Made by a program: the position numbers and the translations under genes. DNA of 64,000 nucleotides from an uncultured Muribaculaceae bacterium (GTDB taxonomy: Bacteria; Bacteroidota; Bacteroidia; Bacteroidales; Muribaculaceae): positions 9,315 through 73,314 of the forward strand of contig CAJUPY010000011.1 of the NCBI GenBank assembly GCA_910588035.1, in the 5' to 3' direction. A model generated the notes under the pieces. That model searched no databases. It was not told the origin of the DNA and was given only the letters and a program-made list of their open reading frames with translations. Position 1 is the stretch's first letter, and each line of letters starts with the position of its first letter. Of this stretch, positions 19,411 to 29,591 are shown one piece after another.

Positions 19411-20601
19411 ATGAAAAAGAAACTGTTCATATCTACCTTCGCCGCGCTCCTTCTCTGGAGCTGCGGTGAAGACTACGCCGATAAAGATGTGGTCAAAGAC
19501 TCACCCATCGATCCTGTCACCAATCTCGAGGCCACACCCTATGTTGGTGCCGTCATTCTCAATTGGGACCTGCCCGAGAATGAGCAATACTATTACTCGG
19601 TGGTCAGCTACGTTGACAACAATGGTCAGAAAGTAGACCGCAAAGTAAGTAAATTCAGTGTCGATTCAGAGAATCCCAACCGCATTCGTGCCGTCATTCC
19701 AGGTTTCACCGACACAAACGAATATGAGTTCTCTGTAACCGCCTACAACTATGCCGGCTCCGCTTCTGAAACCGTATCGGTCAAAGCTACCCCCGAAGAC
19801 AAATCAAAAGCTAAAGACTACATTGTCAAGACCGTCAAGTTCACACCCGGTGTCGAATCGGCAAAAATCACATGGGAAAACGAGCTCGACGCCGACCTCA
19901 CCCTCGTTGTCAAGCATTTCGACTACTACAATCCGGGCAAACCGACAACCGAACTCGTCGACGAATATGACGCGAGCACTCCCAAAACCGAGATCATCGA
20001 AAACCTGCCTATCGAGGAAAACATCGTGATGACCTATTTCATGCGCGATAACGAGACCGGCGATGAGTCTGAGACTCTGACACAGGAATTTGAAGTTGAA
20101 GTTCCCGTCGAACACATCTACGATCCGGCGATCTCCTACGTGTTCAACAATTTCTTCAATGCCAATGTGATGGAGTACACGTTCAACAACGAGACAAAGA
20201 CCGAGTTCACGATCACCTCGACCGGAACCGATGCCTATGCCTACTCGAAGTTCGATCAGAACCCGACAGGAACGATTCTGGTGTTCCGCTACAAGTCTGA
20301 GACAAACATCAAGAACCTCCGTCTCTATCTCGACTATCCGCCGAGCAAAATGGTGCAGTACAAAGACTACACTGTCCATGACCCCAAAGGCTACGACGGT
20401 CTGAGAAACACCAACGGCTACTGGCGTACAGTGCGTTGGAATCTCACCGACGCATGTAAGAAAACATTCAACTTCATGGATCCATCTACGATAAACACCG
20501 GCGCAAGCTCCCACCGCATCATGCGTCTCGATCCGAACAAACAGAACAAGAAAGTTCACACGTTCAGGAACATGCACTGGGAAGTTGATCCCAAATACTG
20601 A
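19411..20601 (+). CDS. PUL surface lipoprotein, probable glycan-binding protein
   Basis: This 396-aa lipoprotein (lipobox LLWSCGED) follows SusD2 by 19 nt, where SusE/SusF-type surface glycan-binding proteins usually lie. Residues about 30-125 form a fibronectin type III-like domain (PVTNLEATPYVGAVILNWDLP, a DUF4959-like opening, split by strands). A second immunoglobulin-like domain follows (about 130-230; VESAKITWENELDADLTLVV). A C-terminal beta-rich domain with many Tyr and Trp (about 235-396) is the likely glycan-binding part. No catalytic motif is visible. The role is inferred from position and architecture. Confidence 0.8.
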   Translation: MKKKLFISTFAALLLWSCGEDYADKDVVKDSPIDPVTNLEATPYVGAVILNWDLPENEQYYYSVVSYVDNNGQKVDRKVSKFSVDSENPNRIRAVIPGFTDTNEYEFSVTAYNYAGSASETVSVKATPEDKSKAKDYIVKTVKFTPGVESAKITWENELDADLTLVVKHFDYYNPGKPTTELVDEYDASTPKTEIIENLPIEENIVMTYFMRDNETGDESETLTQEFEVEVPVEHIYDPAISYVFNNFFNANVMEYTFNNETKTEFTITSTGTDAYAYSKFDQNPTGTILVFRYKSETNIKNLRLYLDYPPSKMVQYKDYTVHDPKGYDGLRNTNGYWRTVRWNLTDACKKTFNFMDPSTINTGASSHRIMRLDPNKQNKKVHTFRNMHWEVDPKY

Positions 20602-20622
20602 TAATTTCCAACGATAACTGTC

Positions 20623-20678
20623 GAATCCCCGATGACAATGTCGAAACAATTCCGGCTTGTGTCGGGGATTCCACTTTT
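20623..20678 (+). terminator. Intra-operon stem-loop (attenuator or partial terminator)
   Basis: GAATCCCCGA (20623-20632) pairs perfectly with TCGGGGATTC (20662-20671), followed by CACTTTTT. It separates the SusC/D and binding-protein genes from the catabolic genes at 20694 and 22526. It could lower expression of the downstream enzymes or protect the upstream mRNA 3' end. Confidence 0.6.
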
Positions 20679-20693
20679 TCAGAAAATAAACCG

Positions 20694-22526
20694 ATGAAGA
20701 AAGCATTATTATCATTCGTGGCACTGGCCTGTATCTCAGGCACAGCCTCGGCCGGCGACATAAAGCTCGGCGGATATGTGGGCAAACGAATCGACGACTG
20801 CATCACCACCCGTGTTGTCGGACAAGACGTCGACCACATCACTCAACCGTTCACACACAAAAACGACACTGCGTCATGGCAGACCGAATTCTGGGGAAAA
20901 TGGGTGCAGGGAGCGATTGCGTCCTACCGTTACAACCACGACAAGGCTCTCTATGACAAAATCAAAAAGAGCGTAGACCAAATTATCTCGACACAGCAAC
21001 CCGACGGTTACATCGGCAACTACGCCCCTGAATATCATCTTGCTCAATGGGACGTGTGGGGACGCAAATACACCGCCCTCGGCCTGCTCTCCTGGTACAA
21101 TCTGACAGGCGATAAGAAAGCTCTTGAGGCTGCATCGAAACTGATCGACCACCTTATGACCGAGGTCGGTCCCGGTCACGCTGACATAGCCAAAGTCGGA
21201 AACTACCACGGAATGGCGGCAAGCTCTGTTCTCGAGCCTGTTATCTATCTCTACAAAGCGACCGGCAATCAGAAATATCTCGATTTCGCCAACTATATTG
21301 TAGCCCAATGGGAAACCCCCGACGGGGCGAAACTTATCTCAAAGGCACTTGAAGGTGTTGACGTCGCTTCGCGCTTCCCTCACCCCGACGACTGGTTCTC
21401 ACCCGAGAACGGACAGAAAGCATATGAGATGATGTCGTGCTACGTCGGTCTGCTCGAGCTTTACAAACTGACCGGAAACCCTACCTATCTCGATGTCATC
21501 GAGAAAACAGTGAACAACATTGTCGAAAACGAGATCAACATTGCCGGCTCGGGCAGTGCATTCGAGTGCTGGTATCACGGAAAAGACTTCCAGACAATCC
21601 CGACATATCACACAATGGAGACCTGCGTGACATTCACCTGGATGCAGATCTGCGACAAACTTCTCGAGCTCACAGGCAACCCGTTCTATGCCGACCAGAT
21701 AGAGAAAACGCTCTATAACGCCCTGATGGCTTCGCTCAAGGACGACGCCTCGCAGATTGCCAAGTACAGCCCGATCGAAGGCCACCGTTTCGAGGGTGAG
21801 GAACAGTGTGGTCTCCACATCAACTGCTGCAACGCCAACGGCCCGCGCGGTTTCGCTCTCATTCCCGACTTTGCGATGAAGACCGGAGCCAACTCAATCA
21901 ACCTGAACTATTACGGTGACATGACAGCCACCGCCGATCTTGACGGAAACACGGTCAGAATTTCGCAGACTTCCGACTATCCGGCCACCGACAAAACACA
22001 GATCACAGTCGATCCGGCAAAAGAGAAAGAGTTCTCCCTCAACCTGCGCATGCCGCTATGGAGCACCGATACAAAAGTGACCGTCAACGGTGAGCCTGTG
22101 GCAAAACCGTGTCCGGGTTCATATCTCACCCTGAACCGCAAGTGGAAAAAAGGTGATAAAATCGAGATCGCATTTGACATGCCCGTCAAAGTCACTGAGC
22201 AAAACAACATGCAGGCGATCACACGCGGTCCCCTTGTCTTTGCACGAGACAGCCGTTTCGGCGACGGATTTGTCGATGAATCGGCCGTAGTGGCCTCTGA
22301 AAACGGAATTGTTGAAGACGCACGCATTGTCTCGCCCGACGGCTCGTTCGCATGGCAGACAATCGAGATTCCGGTGACCGTAGGCGCCAACCTCGAAGGC
22401 ACTGATGCAGACCGCCACGTCAAATTCTGCGACTTCGCTTCTGCCGGCAACTCCTGGGCCACCGACGTGCGCTACCGTGTGTGGATTCCGAAGACACTCA
22501 ACATAAAACTGAAACGCAACTATTGA
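20694..22526 (+). CDS. GH127-family glycoside hydrolase (DUF1680; probable beta-L-arabinofuranosidase)
   Basis: GH127 enzymes cleave beta-L-arabinofuranosides, and some members act on other rare sugars, using a zinc-bound cysteine nucleophile. This 610-aa protein has a signal peptide (MKKALLSFVALACISGTASA), an alpha/alpha-barrel with QPDGYIGNY and LGLLSWY motifs, and the conserved Zn/catalytic set: E309-T-C311 (METCVT) and C378-C379 (HINCCNANG). The C-terminal half is a beta-sandwich (FSLNLRMPLWS, ITRGPLVFAR). All the key residues I know of are present, so it should be active. Its stop codon overlaps the next start by one base (TGATG), suggesting translational coupling. Confidence 0.88.
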   Translation: MKKALLSFVALACISGTASAGDIKLGGYVGKRIDDCITTRVVGQDVDHITQPFTHKNDTASWQTEFWGKWVQGAIASYRYNHDKALYDKIKKSVDQIISTQQPDGYIGNYAPEYHLAQWDVWGRKYTALGLLSWYNLTGDKKALEAASKLIDHLMTEVGPGHADIAKVGNYHGMAASSVLEPVIYLYKATGNQKYLDFANYIVAQWETPDGAKLISKALEGVDVASRFPHPDDWFSPENGQKAYEMMSCYVGLLELYKLTGNPTYLDVIEKTVNNIVENEINIAGSGSAFECWYHGKDFQTIPTYHTMETCVTFTWMQICDKLLELTGNPFYADQIEKTLYNALMASLKDDASQIAKYSPIEGHRFEGEEQCGLHINCCNANGPRGFALIPDFAMKTGANSINLNYYGDMTATADLDGNTVRISQTSDYPATDKTQITVDPAKEKEFSLNLRMPLWSTDTKVTVNGEPVAKPCPGSYLTLNRKWKKGDKIEIAFDMPVKVTEQNNMQAITRGPLVFARDSRFGDGFVDESAVVASENGIVEDARIVSPDGSFAWQTIEIPVTVGANLEGTDADRHVKFCDFASAGNSWATDVRYRVWIPKTLNIKLKRNY

Positions 22527-25500
22527 TGCTTAGACAACTGTTAACAGCCGTCACCACACTCGCCGCCGTCGCTTCGTTGACGGCCGGCGATGTGCTGACG
22601 GTCGCGACCTACAACATTTGGGAAGGGCTTGATAACGATCCCGAACGGAAAGCCCGTTTCACGGCATGGATCGACTCGACCAAACCCGACGTGCTGATGC
22701 TCGACGAACTTGTCGGCTTCACGCCCGCCAAACTCCAGAAACTGGCCGAAGACTGCGGATTCCCCTACTCCTCATTGCTGAAGGAGGAATGGTATCCGGT
22801 CGGTGTAGTCTCCAAGACTCCGATCGAAACCGTCAACCGCATCATCACACCAATGGAGATCGTTCTCGGCCAGAAAAAAGGCCTGTGGCACGGACTGCTT
22901 CACGCCCGCACCGCAGGTCTCGACCTGCTGATAACCCACCTGAGTCCGTTTGACTACAAGTTCCGACGTCAGGAAGCTGAGATTCTGATAAACTACGCCG
23001 ACAGCCTCGGTCTGAAGGACTATCTGATTGCAGGCGACCTGAACTCGATCTCACCCTACGACGCCGACTTCATGGCCAAGAAAAAGAAATGGCTCAACGG
23101 AGCACGCAAAGGCGATGCCAAACGACCCGACTGGAACAACCTGAACGAGCAGGGAATGTTTGACACCTCGGTGATCTCACGCTTCCTGTCGTCGGGACTT
23201 ACCGATGCGCTATGGAAATTTGTGCGCAATCCCAAAAACCGCATGACCCACCCGACGGCCTACAGCCGCAAGATGCAACCGGGAGACCCGCGGCTCGACT
23301 CGATAAACTCACACATTGACTACGTATTGCTGTCGCCGGCACTGATGAAACGCTGCACCGGCGCACGTGTCGACCGTGTCGAAGGAGTGTCAGACCACTA
23401 CCCCGTAGTGGTCACGCTGAGACGCAATGACTATCGCGATGCAGCTCTGACTCCGGAGCAACGCACGGCCGATCTGTTGTCACGCATGAACGTTTACGAG
23501 AAAGTGGCACAGATCCGTCATCTCCACTCAGGTGACATCTTTCCCGGCAATAACTTCAGTCAGAATAATGTCAAAGCTATCGCCGGAGATGTGGCCTACG
23601 GATTCATCGAGGGGTTTCCGCTGACCGGCGAACAGTGTCGCAAAAACATGAGGGAAGCGCAGCGCCACATGGTTGAGAACACGCGTCTCGGCATTCCCGC
23701 ATTCATCGTTGCCGAATCGCTCCACGGCTCTGTTCACGAAGGGTCGACGATCTTTCCTCAGAACATCGCTCTCGCCTCAACTTTCGACCCCTCGCTCGCA
23801 TATCGCCGCGCCGAGGCTACGGCATCTGACCTACACTACCAGAACATAAACCAGGTTCTGTCGCCTTGCATCGACGTTGTGCGCGACCTCAGATGGGGGC
23901 GCGTAGAGGAGACTTATGGCGAAGACCCTTTTCTCAACAGCCGTTTCGCATGCAATGAAGTAAAGGGCTATCTCGACAACGGCATACAACCGATGCTCAA
24001 ACATTTCGGGCCTCATGGAAACCCGTCGGGCGGACTGAATCTGTCGGGTGTCGACTGTGGACCCGGCGAACTGAACGATGTCTACATGTATCCGTTCCGG
24101 AAGGTCATCACCTCACTGCCGGTCATGGCCGTCATGACAACCTACAACACATGGAACCGTGAGCCCAACTCCTCTTCACACTACCTGCTGACAGAACTGC
24201 TCCGTGACAAATGGCGATTCAAAGGTTATGTCTACTCAGACTGGGGCGCGATCGAAATGTTGCGCACTTTCCATAAAACAGCCGCTACAAAGGCCGACGC
24301 AGCCCGTCAGTCACTCGAGGCCGGACTCGATGTCGAGGCGTCAAGTGACTGTTACCCGACAATTCCGCAGCTCATTGCCGACAGCATCATTGACATGGCT
24401 ACGCTCGACCGCGCCGTAGCCCGTGTGCTTCTGGCCAAGTTCAAAAGCGGACTGTTTGAAGACCCCTACGGCGACCGTTATGCTGCCTCGGCGGCGATGC
24501 ACTCTCCCGCATCTGTCGCCTTGTCGAAAGAAATTGCCGACCAATCGGCCGTACTGCTCAAAAACGAAGGCAATCTGCTACCTCTCAATCTTTCTAAACT
24601 CAAGTCGATTGCCGTTGTCGGACCCAACGCCGATCAGGTTCAGTTCGGCGACTACTCCTGGAGCCGCGACAACAGCAACGGAATCACTCCACTCGCCGCA
24701 ATAAGAAACCTCGCCGGCGACAAGCTGACAATCAACTATGCACGCGGCTGCGAGATAATGTCGAAAGACACTTCGGGTATAGCCGATGCGGTCGAGGCGG
24801 CTCGCCGAAGCGATGTGACTGTCATTTTCTGCGGCAGTTCAAGCGCGTCTCTCGCCCGTGACTACTCCGGTTCAAACTGTGGTGAAGGATTCGACACTCC
24901 AGACCTTAATCTGACCGGAGCACAGCCGGAACTGATACGCGCCATCGCCGCCACCGGTAAACCGGTTGTGCTCGTCGCGGTTACAGGCAAGGCCTACTCA
25001 CTGTCATGGGAAAAAGACAATATCCCTGCAATTCTGCTTCAATGGTATGCCGGAGAACGCGAGGGCGAGTCGATCGCCGACATACTATTCGGGCGTGTCA
25101 ACCCGTCAGGACACCTGACCGTCTCTTTCGCTCGCAGCGAAGGCCACTTGCCGGCCTACTACAACCACCTTCCGGGCGACAAAGGCTATTACCGCGCCCG
25201 CGGTACCTACGAACGCCCCGGACGTGATTACGTATTCTCTACTCCTGACCCCCTGTTTGCATTCGGCCACGGTTTGAGCTACACGACGTTTGATCTGTCT
25301 GACCTCACCGTCGACAGCTCGCGAAATGACTCAATCCGTGTCTCGGTAAACGTCACCAACACCGGCAACCGCGAAGGCCGTGCCGTGCCTCAACTCTACA
25401 TACGCGACATTGTCAGCTCTACAGCCACTCCCGTCATGCAGCTCAAAGCCTTTGACAAAGTCAATCTGAAACCAGATGAGACCCGCACTGTCAACCTTTC

Positions 25501-25915
25501 GTTTGCCGTCGACGAACTGCGCTTCACCGATAACACCGGCAAAAGCCGACTTGAAGACGGCGATTTCGAAATAATGGTCGGCCAAGCATCTGACAATCTG
25601 CCGCTTCACCATATTTTCACAATCGGAAAAAAAGCGCAATCGGCCGCCAAAGATGTTCAGGCAGAGCAATTCAAGGGAACAGGGCGCAAGATGACAGTCG
25701 GCGGAACCGTGCGTGACGTTCAGGCGACACCTCTTGCCGGAGTGGCTGTCCACTCGTCGAAATTGAAATGTCAGGTCGCTACAACAGCCAAAGACGGATC
25801 TTTCAAAGTCAAGATTGCAGACAACGACGTTCTGACATTCACTCTCGACGGATATCAGAAAAATGAACTCCCTGTCAAAGGACGCGAGACAATAAACGCC
25901 ACCCTGACGAAATAA
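22526..25915 (+). CDS. Fusion of EEP-type phosphodiesterase domain and GH3 glycosidase
   Basis: One uninterrupted frame of 1129 aa from ATG 22526 joins two enzymes. After a signal peptide (about 1-20) comes an endonuclease/exonuclease/phosphatase domain (about 25-300) with the metal and catalytic motifs TYNIWEG, MLDELVGF, ITHLSPF, GDLN, SHIDYVLL and SDHYPVVV. A full GH3 enzyme follows: (alpha/beta)8 domain (about 307-650) with nucleophile D572 in YVYSDWGA, C-terminal alpha/beta-sandwich (about 665-900) with candidate acid/base in CGEGFDTPDLNLTG, and an Fn3-like domain (about 935-1010). A carboxypeptidase-regulatory-like tail (about 1055-1129) closes the protein. GH3 members include beta-glucosidases and beta-xylosidases; the substrate here is unknown. 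The GH3 part has no signal peptide of its own, so export depends on the fusion. Confidence 0.88.
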   Translation: MLRQLLTAVTTLAAVASLTAGDVLTVATYNIWEGLDNDPERKARFTAWIDSTKPDVLMLDELVGFTPAKLQKLAEDCGFPYSSLLKEEWYPVGVVSKTPIETVNRIITPMEIVLGQKKGLWHGLLHARTAGLDLLITHLSPFDYKFRRQEAEILINYADSLGLKDYLIAGDLNSISPYDADFMAKKKKWLNGARKGDAKRPDWNNLNEQGMFDTSVISRFLSSGLTDALWKFVRNPKNRMTHPTAYSRKMQPGDPRLDSINSHIDYVLLSPALMKRCTGARVDRVEGVSDHYPVVVTLRRNDYRDAALTPEQRTADLLSRMNVYEKVAQIRHLHSGDIFPGNNFSQNNVKAIAGDVAYGFIEGFPLTGEQCRKNMREAQRHMVENTRLGIPAFIVAESLHGSVHEGSTIFPQNIALASTFDPSLAYRRAEATASDLHYQNINQVLSPCIDVVRDLRWGRVEETYGEDPFLNSRFACNEVKGYLDNGIQPMLKHFGPHGNPSGGLNLSGVDCGPGELNDVYMYPFRKVITSLPVMAVMTTYNTWNREPNSSSHYLLTELLRDKWRFKGYVYSDWGAIEMLRTFHKTAATKADAARQSLEAGLDVEASSDCYPTIPQLIADSIIDMATLDRAVARVLLAKFKSGLFEDPYGDRYAASAAMHSPASVALSKEIADQSAVLLKNEGNLLPLNLSKLKSIAVVGPNADQVQFGDYSWSRDNSNGITPLAAIRNLAGDKLTINYARGCEIMSKDTSGIADAVEAARRSDVTVIFCGSSSASLARDYSGSNCGEGFDTPDLNLTGAQPELIRAIAATGKPVVLVAVTGKAYSLSWEKDNIPAILLQWYAGEREGESIADILFGRVNPSGHLTVSFARSEGHLPAYYNHLPGDKGYYRARGTYERPGRDYVFSTPDPLFAFGHGLSYTTFDLSDLTVDSSRNDSIRVSVNVTNTGNREGRAVPQLYIRDIVSSTATPVMQLKAFDKVNLKPDETRTVNLSFAVDELRFTDNTGKSRLEDGDFEIMVGQASDNLPLHHIFTIGKKAQSAAKDVQAEQFKGTGRKMTVGGTVRDVQATPLAGVAVHSSKLKCQVATTAKDGSFKVKIADNDVLTFTLDGYQKNELPVKGRETINATLTK

Positions 25916-25928
25916 GGTTCTATTTCAA

Positions 25929-25975
25929 TATAAGAAGAGCGACGGTGCACAAATGCCACCGTCGCTCTTCTTATA
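25929..25975. terminator. Bidirectional terminator between PUL and fimbrial operon
   Basis: A perfect 19-bp inverted repeat (25929-25947 and 25957-25975) with a 9-nt loop and A/T-rich ends lies between the convergent genes ending at 25915 (plus) and 25985 (minus). Confidence 0.9.
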
Positions 25976-25984
25976 TTATAGTTT

Positions 25985-28900
25985 CTATTCAAGGACAAGC
26001 TTGATCGGCACCGCATCTCCATATGGTCCGATACTCATCGCATAGTCATAGCCATAGAAGTTCATGTCGAAGAAATTCATATCCCAACCGGCCATCCAGC
26101 CAGCGACATTTGCCTCACCTTCAATCCAATAGATAGCTCCCGGAGCAGAAGGCATGTTGTAGGGTATCGGACGGAACTGATTAAGAGTCGTATAACCTTG
26201 TGTCAACAACATGTTGACAGCACTATAGCGCAAAACTCCGGCCCAACGCTTCCAGCCGTCTTCGGTTCCGTCGGTTCTAAGACCTTGCATCAGACGTCGA
26301 CCCATACCGGTCGTACCTATCGGGAAAAACAGGTTGTTTCCGTTTGTCTTGTTGTAGCAGAAGAACCCACGCATGCCCTGGGTACTTGTGACCTGCTCAT
26401 TGGTCGTGTCAAAGAAACCGAATGCCTCTTTGGTCTGCGTCTGCGGAGACGTAGCGCCGTCACCATAAAGCACACCGACACCGACATCACCCTTTGACAT
26501 CAGATCAGCATAGTCTTGATATGACGCAACTCTGTAATTCTTGATTGCACCGACATGGTTCTTGCCTGCAAACTTCGCCCACTTCCAGGTTTGGGCATTA
26601 AACTCTGTCGTATCAGTGCGTATGACTTTACCTTGGGCATCATAAACATCATAAATCAGCGTTGTCTTTGCGTTAGTCGACGCCGAAGGTATATTACCTT
26701 TTATCACAGTTGATCTCGCTATGCCGATTATATCACCCCATGCTTTTGACGCCACATTGTTGGTCAACTCGAGCAAACCGCCGTCAAGAGGTTGTCTCAC
26801 AGGATATTTGACTGCATTTGACACCTTGATTCCCTCACGGTAGTTTCCTTTCTTATACATCGTTCCCAATGCCAACGGATTGACAGTCAAGTCGGCTGAA
26901 ACCCTGTCATCCTGCTTGCCAAAGGTGAAATTCGGATCGCAACTGAAAACCGAATAAGAACTCCATTTAGCACCGCCGTCGACAATCGCCAACGGAACAT
27001 CATAGCCCTGCCGGCAAAACACCTTGTGTACACAACTGTTTCCATGATATCTGACCTCGACGATCGCGCAGTTGTTACCGCCGCTGAAATTGACCTTGAA
27101 CCTGACTTCAGAATCAGTGTCACCTTCAACTCCGCCTGCATATTTTGAACTGGGACGTGAACCGCCCATCGGAGACAGAGTCACACCGCTTCCTTGCGCC
27201 ACACTTGCCGACCACTCGCCGATAGAACGCAACGGAGTGAAGTTTATGTCACCAGCCTTGCGTCGCTCAAGCAACACAAAATCAAAACCGTCATTATCGG
27301 TCGATGATCTCCAGATTCCTTTAGGATTGATCAGACGACGGCCTTGAATGATCGGAACGTCTTTAATCAACGTACGTTCTTTCGTCTCCGTACCGGTTTC
27401 CACCTTGAATTTGGCAGTTACCCTGACGACGGCTTTTCGCGGATATGTCTCATAGGGGTTATTGCCGGAGAAGCCCGATATATAACCCATTGTCTTCGGT
27501 TGGGTCCAGAGTTTGAAATTCACCGTCGTGGTGTTCTCTCCCTGGTATGTTGAACGCTCTACAGTGTAGGAATTACGTCCTGTGCCATGAGATCCAGGAG
27601 TCAGATCCGCTTCCTCAAACGTACGCTTGCCCAGATTTGTATCTCCGTTGGTCCATTTTCCTGTGCCACCCTTACCTTCATAGTATTTCTTCATGCCGCC
27701 TCTGACATCTTTTTCTCCCTGGTATCTCGGATTATAATAGAACCAGCTCGCATCGTCGGCAAATATATTCATAGGCAACGCAACTGATTCAGATTCGTAT
27801 GCCTTCGGCTGCTGAAGACGCAAGAATCCGACCCAGATCGGCGTGACCTTGTAATTCTGGCCTTTTTTATCACCTTCAAGATATTTGAAATCAGTGATAT
27901 GGCGGCCATAGAGATAGTTGCTTGCGTAAGTTGTCGTTTCAACATCAACACCCCCGGGACCCTTATACTGAGCTGCCTGATTGGCCGGCGGACATTGCTG
28001 GCTTCCGTCTCCATTCATATATACTGTCTTGTTCCAATTGAACTGGAGCACACGGTTTTCGAAGTCATCGTTACCAAGCGTTTCCGGCGGCACTTCGTCG
28101 AAAGAAGTCTCATCGTAAGGTGCCCAGTTGTTCTCTATGATCTCGAGGTCAAGGGCTATAAGGTTTCCGTTGAAGCGCAACGGATAATCGACCGACGAGT
28201 TGTAGAGATAGGGAAGATAGACCTCAGGTACAAACATGTCGGGAGTCTCCTCATAGTACTCTATGTGCCAGTCGGGCTGATTTGCATAACCTTTGAAGCA
28301 GAGCGTGAGTTTATAGTGATGGTTGCGTATCGCGTCGTAGTTGAACGACGTGTTCTGTCCCAGCATGAAGCGGTATTTGATCGGACCGTTGCTGATGTTG
28401 CCGACATTGTTCGACACATAATATGCCTCTACCTCGACAAAAGTGCCGTAGGGCACATTGTCTTTGTAGTCGTCCATGTCTGGAGTGACATTCTCACCGA
28501 CTTTGTCGGGATTCTGAACCTTGTCAAACTTATCTTTGTCAGGACGGTCGGCGTAGTCACCCTGCATATTCTCATAGAAGTAGAGGGCCGGATCATTCTT
28601 GGTGTGGTTTTTAGATCCTTTGACACCCGATCCGTTTGCAACGGTCAGCCAGTGTTTGTAATCCTCTTCTTTGGGATATTTGTCACTTTCGACAATCATG
28701 CTGTCGTTGTAGATCAGAAATTGCTCACGCGGCAGTTCGCCGGCAGGGATATATCCGTGGTCAGCCTGATAGCCGTCGGGGCTGACCGCATCCTTGCTGT
28801 CGGGCGTGTTGTTTTCCCCGAGCTTACAGGAGAGCGGAATCTGACGAATCGAGACATTGTGGACATACACCCAGATGTTCTGGTGCAGACCTGAACCGTC

Positions 28901-29566
28901 GAAGGCTACGGTTACTTTCGATGCCAGACGTTTGATCCACGAGTGGAGCGTGGTGTTGGCTTTGTTGACAATCAGCAACGGAGCGTCAAAACCGCTGCTT
29001 GTGCGGTTGTCATCGGCAGTCATGTAGCCGAACATCTGTGCATTTTTAGAGACATCGCCAAACTGCCATGTGACGGTCTGGCCCTTGAGCGTCTCCTCGG
29101 TAGCGGCCATTTCTTCCGTGACAGCTTTGCCGAGATTTGCCACACAATACATGTAATAGCGGCCGAACGGCAGTGCCTCGGGCAGAGTGAATGTGACGCG
29201 GGCTGTGGTGTCTTCGGCAACGTCCATGCCCGGAACATAATCAGAAGGCTTCTCGACATTGATCGAATGGCTCAACAAAAGCTGTTTGCTCTCGTCATCG
29301 CTGAGACTGCTGTAGATTTTCAGCAACTCTTTTTTTGAACTGTAAATGACAATCGACAGGTCGTTGATCTCGCCTATCGCATTTCCTGCCGCCCTGGTCG
29401 GCATGTCGAGCGACGAGATATTGGGCTCATATTCGATAGACGCGGAAATGACAGCCTCACCCTCGCCGACAACGAAACGCTTATAGTCAATCTCGTCGGT
29501 GCAGGCGGTGAATGTCAGTGCCGCGATCAGAGTGATCATGCTTATGGTAAACCAACTGTTCTTCAT
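25985..29566 (-). CDS. Large fimbria-associated lipoprotein, DUF4906-like (probable tip/accessory subunit)
   Basis: This 1193-aa lipoprotein (lipobox TFTAC, Cys22) is the last gene of the fimbrial operon. The N-terminal third resembles fimbrillin/Mfa-like domains: an acidic start after the lipid anchor, a DMPTRAAGNAIGEI segment (Arg in TRA is a possible processing site), LSIVIYSSKKELLKI and FGRYYMYCVANLGKAV. The rest is a long beta-rich region with many Asn, Tyr and Trp. Large DUF4906 proteins are commonly found at this position and are thought to be tip or accessory components. Assignment to DUF4906 is from memory of gene order and size, not a database search. No adhesion ligand can be predicted. 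Confidence 0.7.
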   Translation of the reverse strand: MKNSWFTISMITLIAALTFTACTDEIDYKRFVVGEGEAVISASIEYEPNISSLDMPTRAAGNAIGEINDLSIVIYSSKKELLKIYSSLSDDESKQLLLSHSINVEKPSDYVPGMDVAEDTTARVTFTLPEALPFGRYYMYCVANLGKAVTEEMAATEETLKGQTVTWQFGDVSKNAQMFGYMTADDNRTSSGFDAPLLIVNKANTTLHSWIKRLASKVTVAFDGSGLHQNIWVYVHNVSIRQIPLSCKLGENNTPDSKDAVSPDGYQADHGYIPAGELPREQFLIYNDSMIVESDKYPKEEDYKHWLTVANGSGVKGSKNHTKNDPALYFYENMQGDYADRPDKDKFDKVQNPDKVGENVTPDMDDYKDNVPYGTFVEVEAYYVSNNVGNISNGPIKYRFMLGQNTSFNYDAIRNHHYKLTLCFKGYANQPDWHIEYYEETPDMFVPEVYLPYLYNSSVDYPLRFNGNLIALDLEIIENNWAPYDETSFDEVPPETLGNDDFENRVLQFNWNKTVYMNGDGSQQCPPANQAAQYKGPGGVDVETTTYASNYLYGRHITDFKYLEGDKKGQNYKVTPIWVGFLRLQQPKAYESESVALPMNIFADDASWFYYNPRYQGEKDVRGGMKKYYEGKGGTGKWTNGDTNLGKRTFEEADLTPGSHGTGRNSYTVERSTYQGENTTTVNFKLWTQPKTMGYISGFSGNNPYETYPRKAVVRVTAKFKVETGTETKERTLIKDVPIIQGRRLINPKGIWRSSTDNDGFDFVLLERRKAGDINFTPLRSIGEWSASVAQGSGVTLSPMGGSRPSSKYAGGVEGDTDSEVRFKVNFSGGNNCAIVEVRYHGNSCVHKVFCRQGYDVPLAIVDGGAKWSSYSVFSCDPNFTFGKQDDRVSADLTVNPLALGTMYKKGNYREGIKVSNAVKYPVRQPLDGGLLELTNNVASKAWGDIIGIARSTVIKGNIPSASTNAKTTLIYDVYDAQGKVIRTDTTEFNAQTWKWAKFAGKNHVGAIKNYRVASYQDYADLMSKGDVGVGVLYGDGATSPQTQTKEAFGFFDTTNEQVTSTQGMRGFFCYNKTNGNNLFFPIGTTGMGRRLMQGLRTDGTEDGWKRWAGVLRYSAVNMLLTQGYTTLNQFRPIPYNMPSAPGAIYWIEGEANVAGWMAGWDMNFFDMNFYGYDYAMSIGPYGDAVPIKLVLE

Positions 29567-29591
29567 TGTTCAGTAAAAAATGCGATATCGG

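Noticed and set aside
19804..20724. 306-codon minus-strand ORF opposite the PUL surface lipoprotein
   Set aside because: Antisense shadow; the plus-strand gene has a lipobox and operon context.
27899..28894. 331-codon plus-strand ORF opposite the DUF4906-like gene
   Set aside because: Antisense shadow; the Val/Arg-rich composition is what the complementary frame of a Tyr/Asn-rich protein gives.
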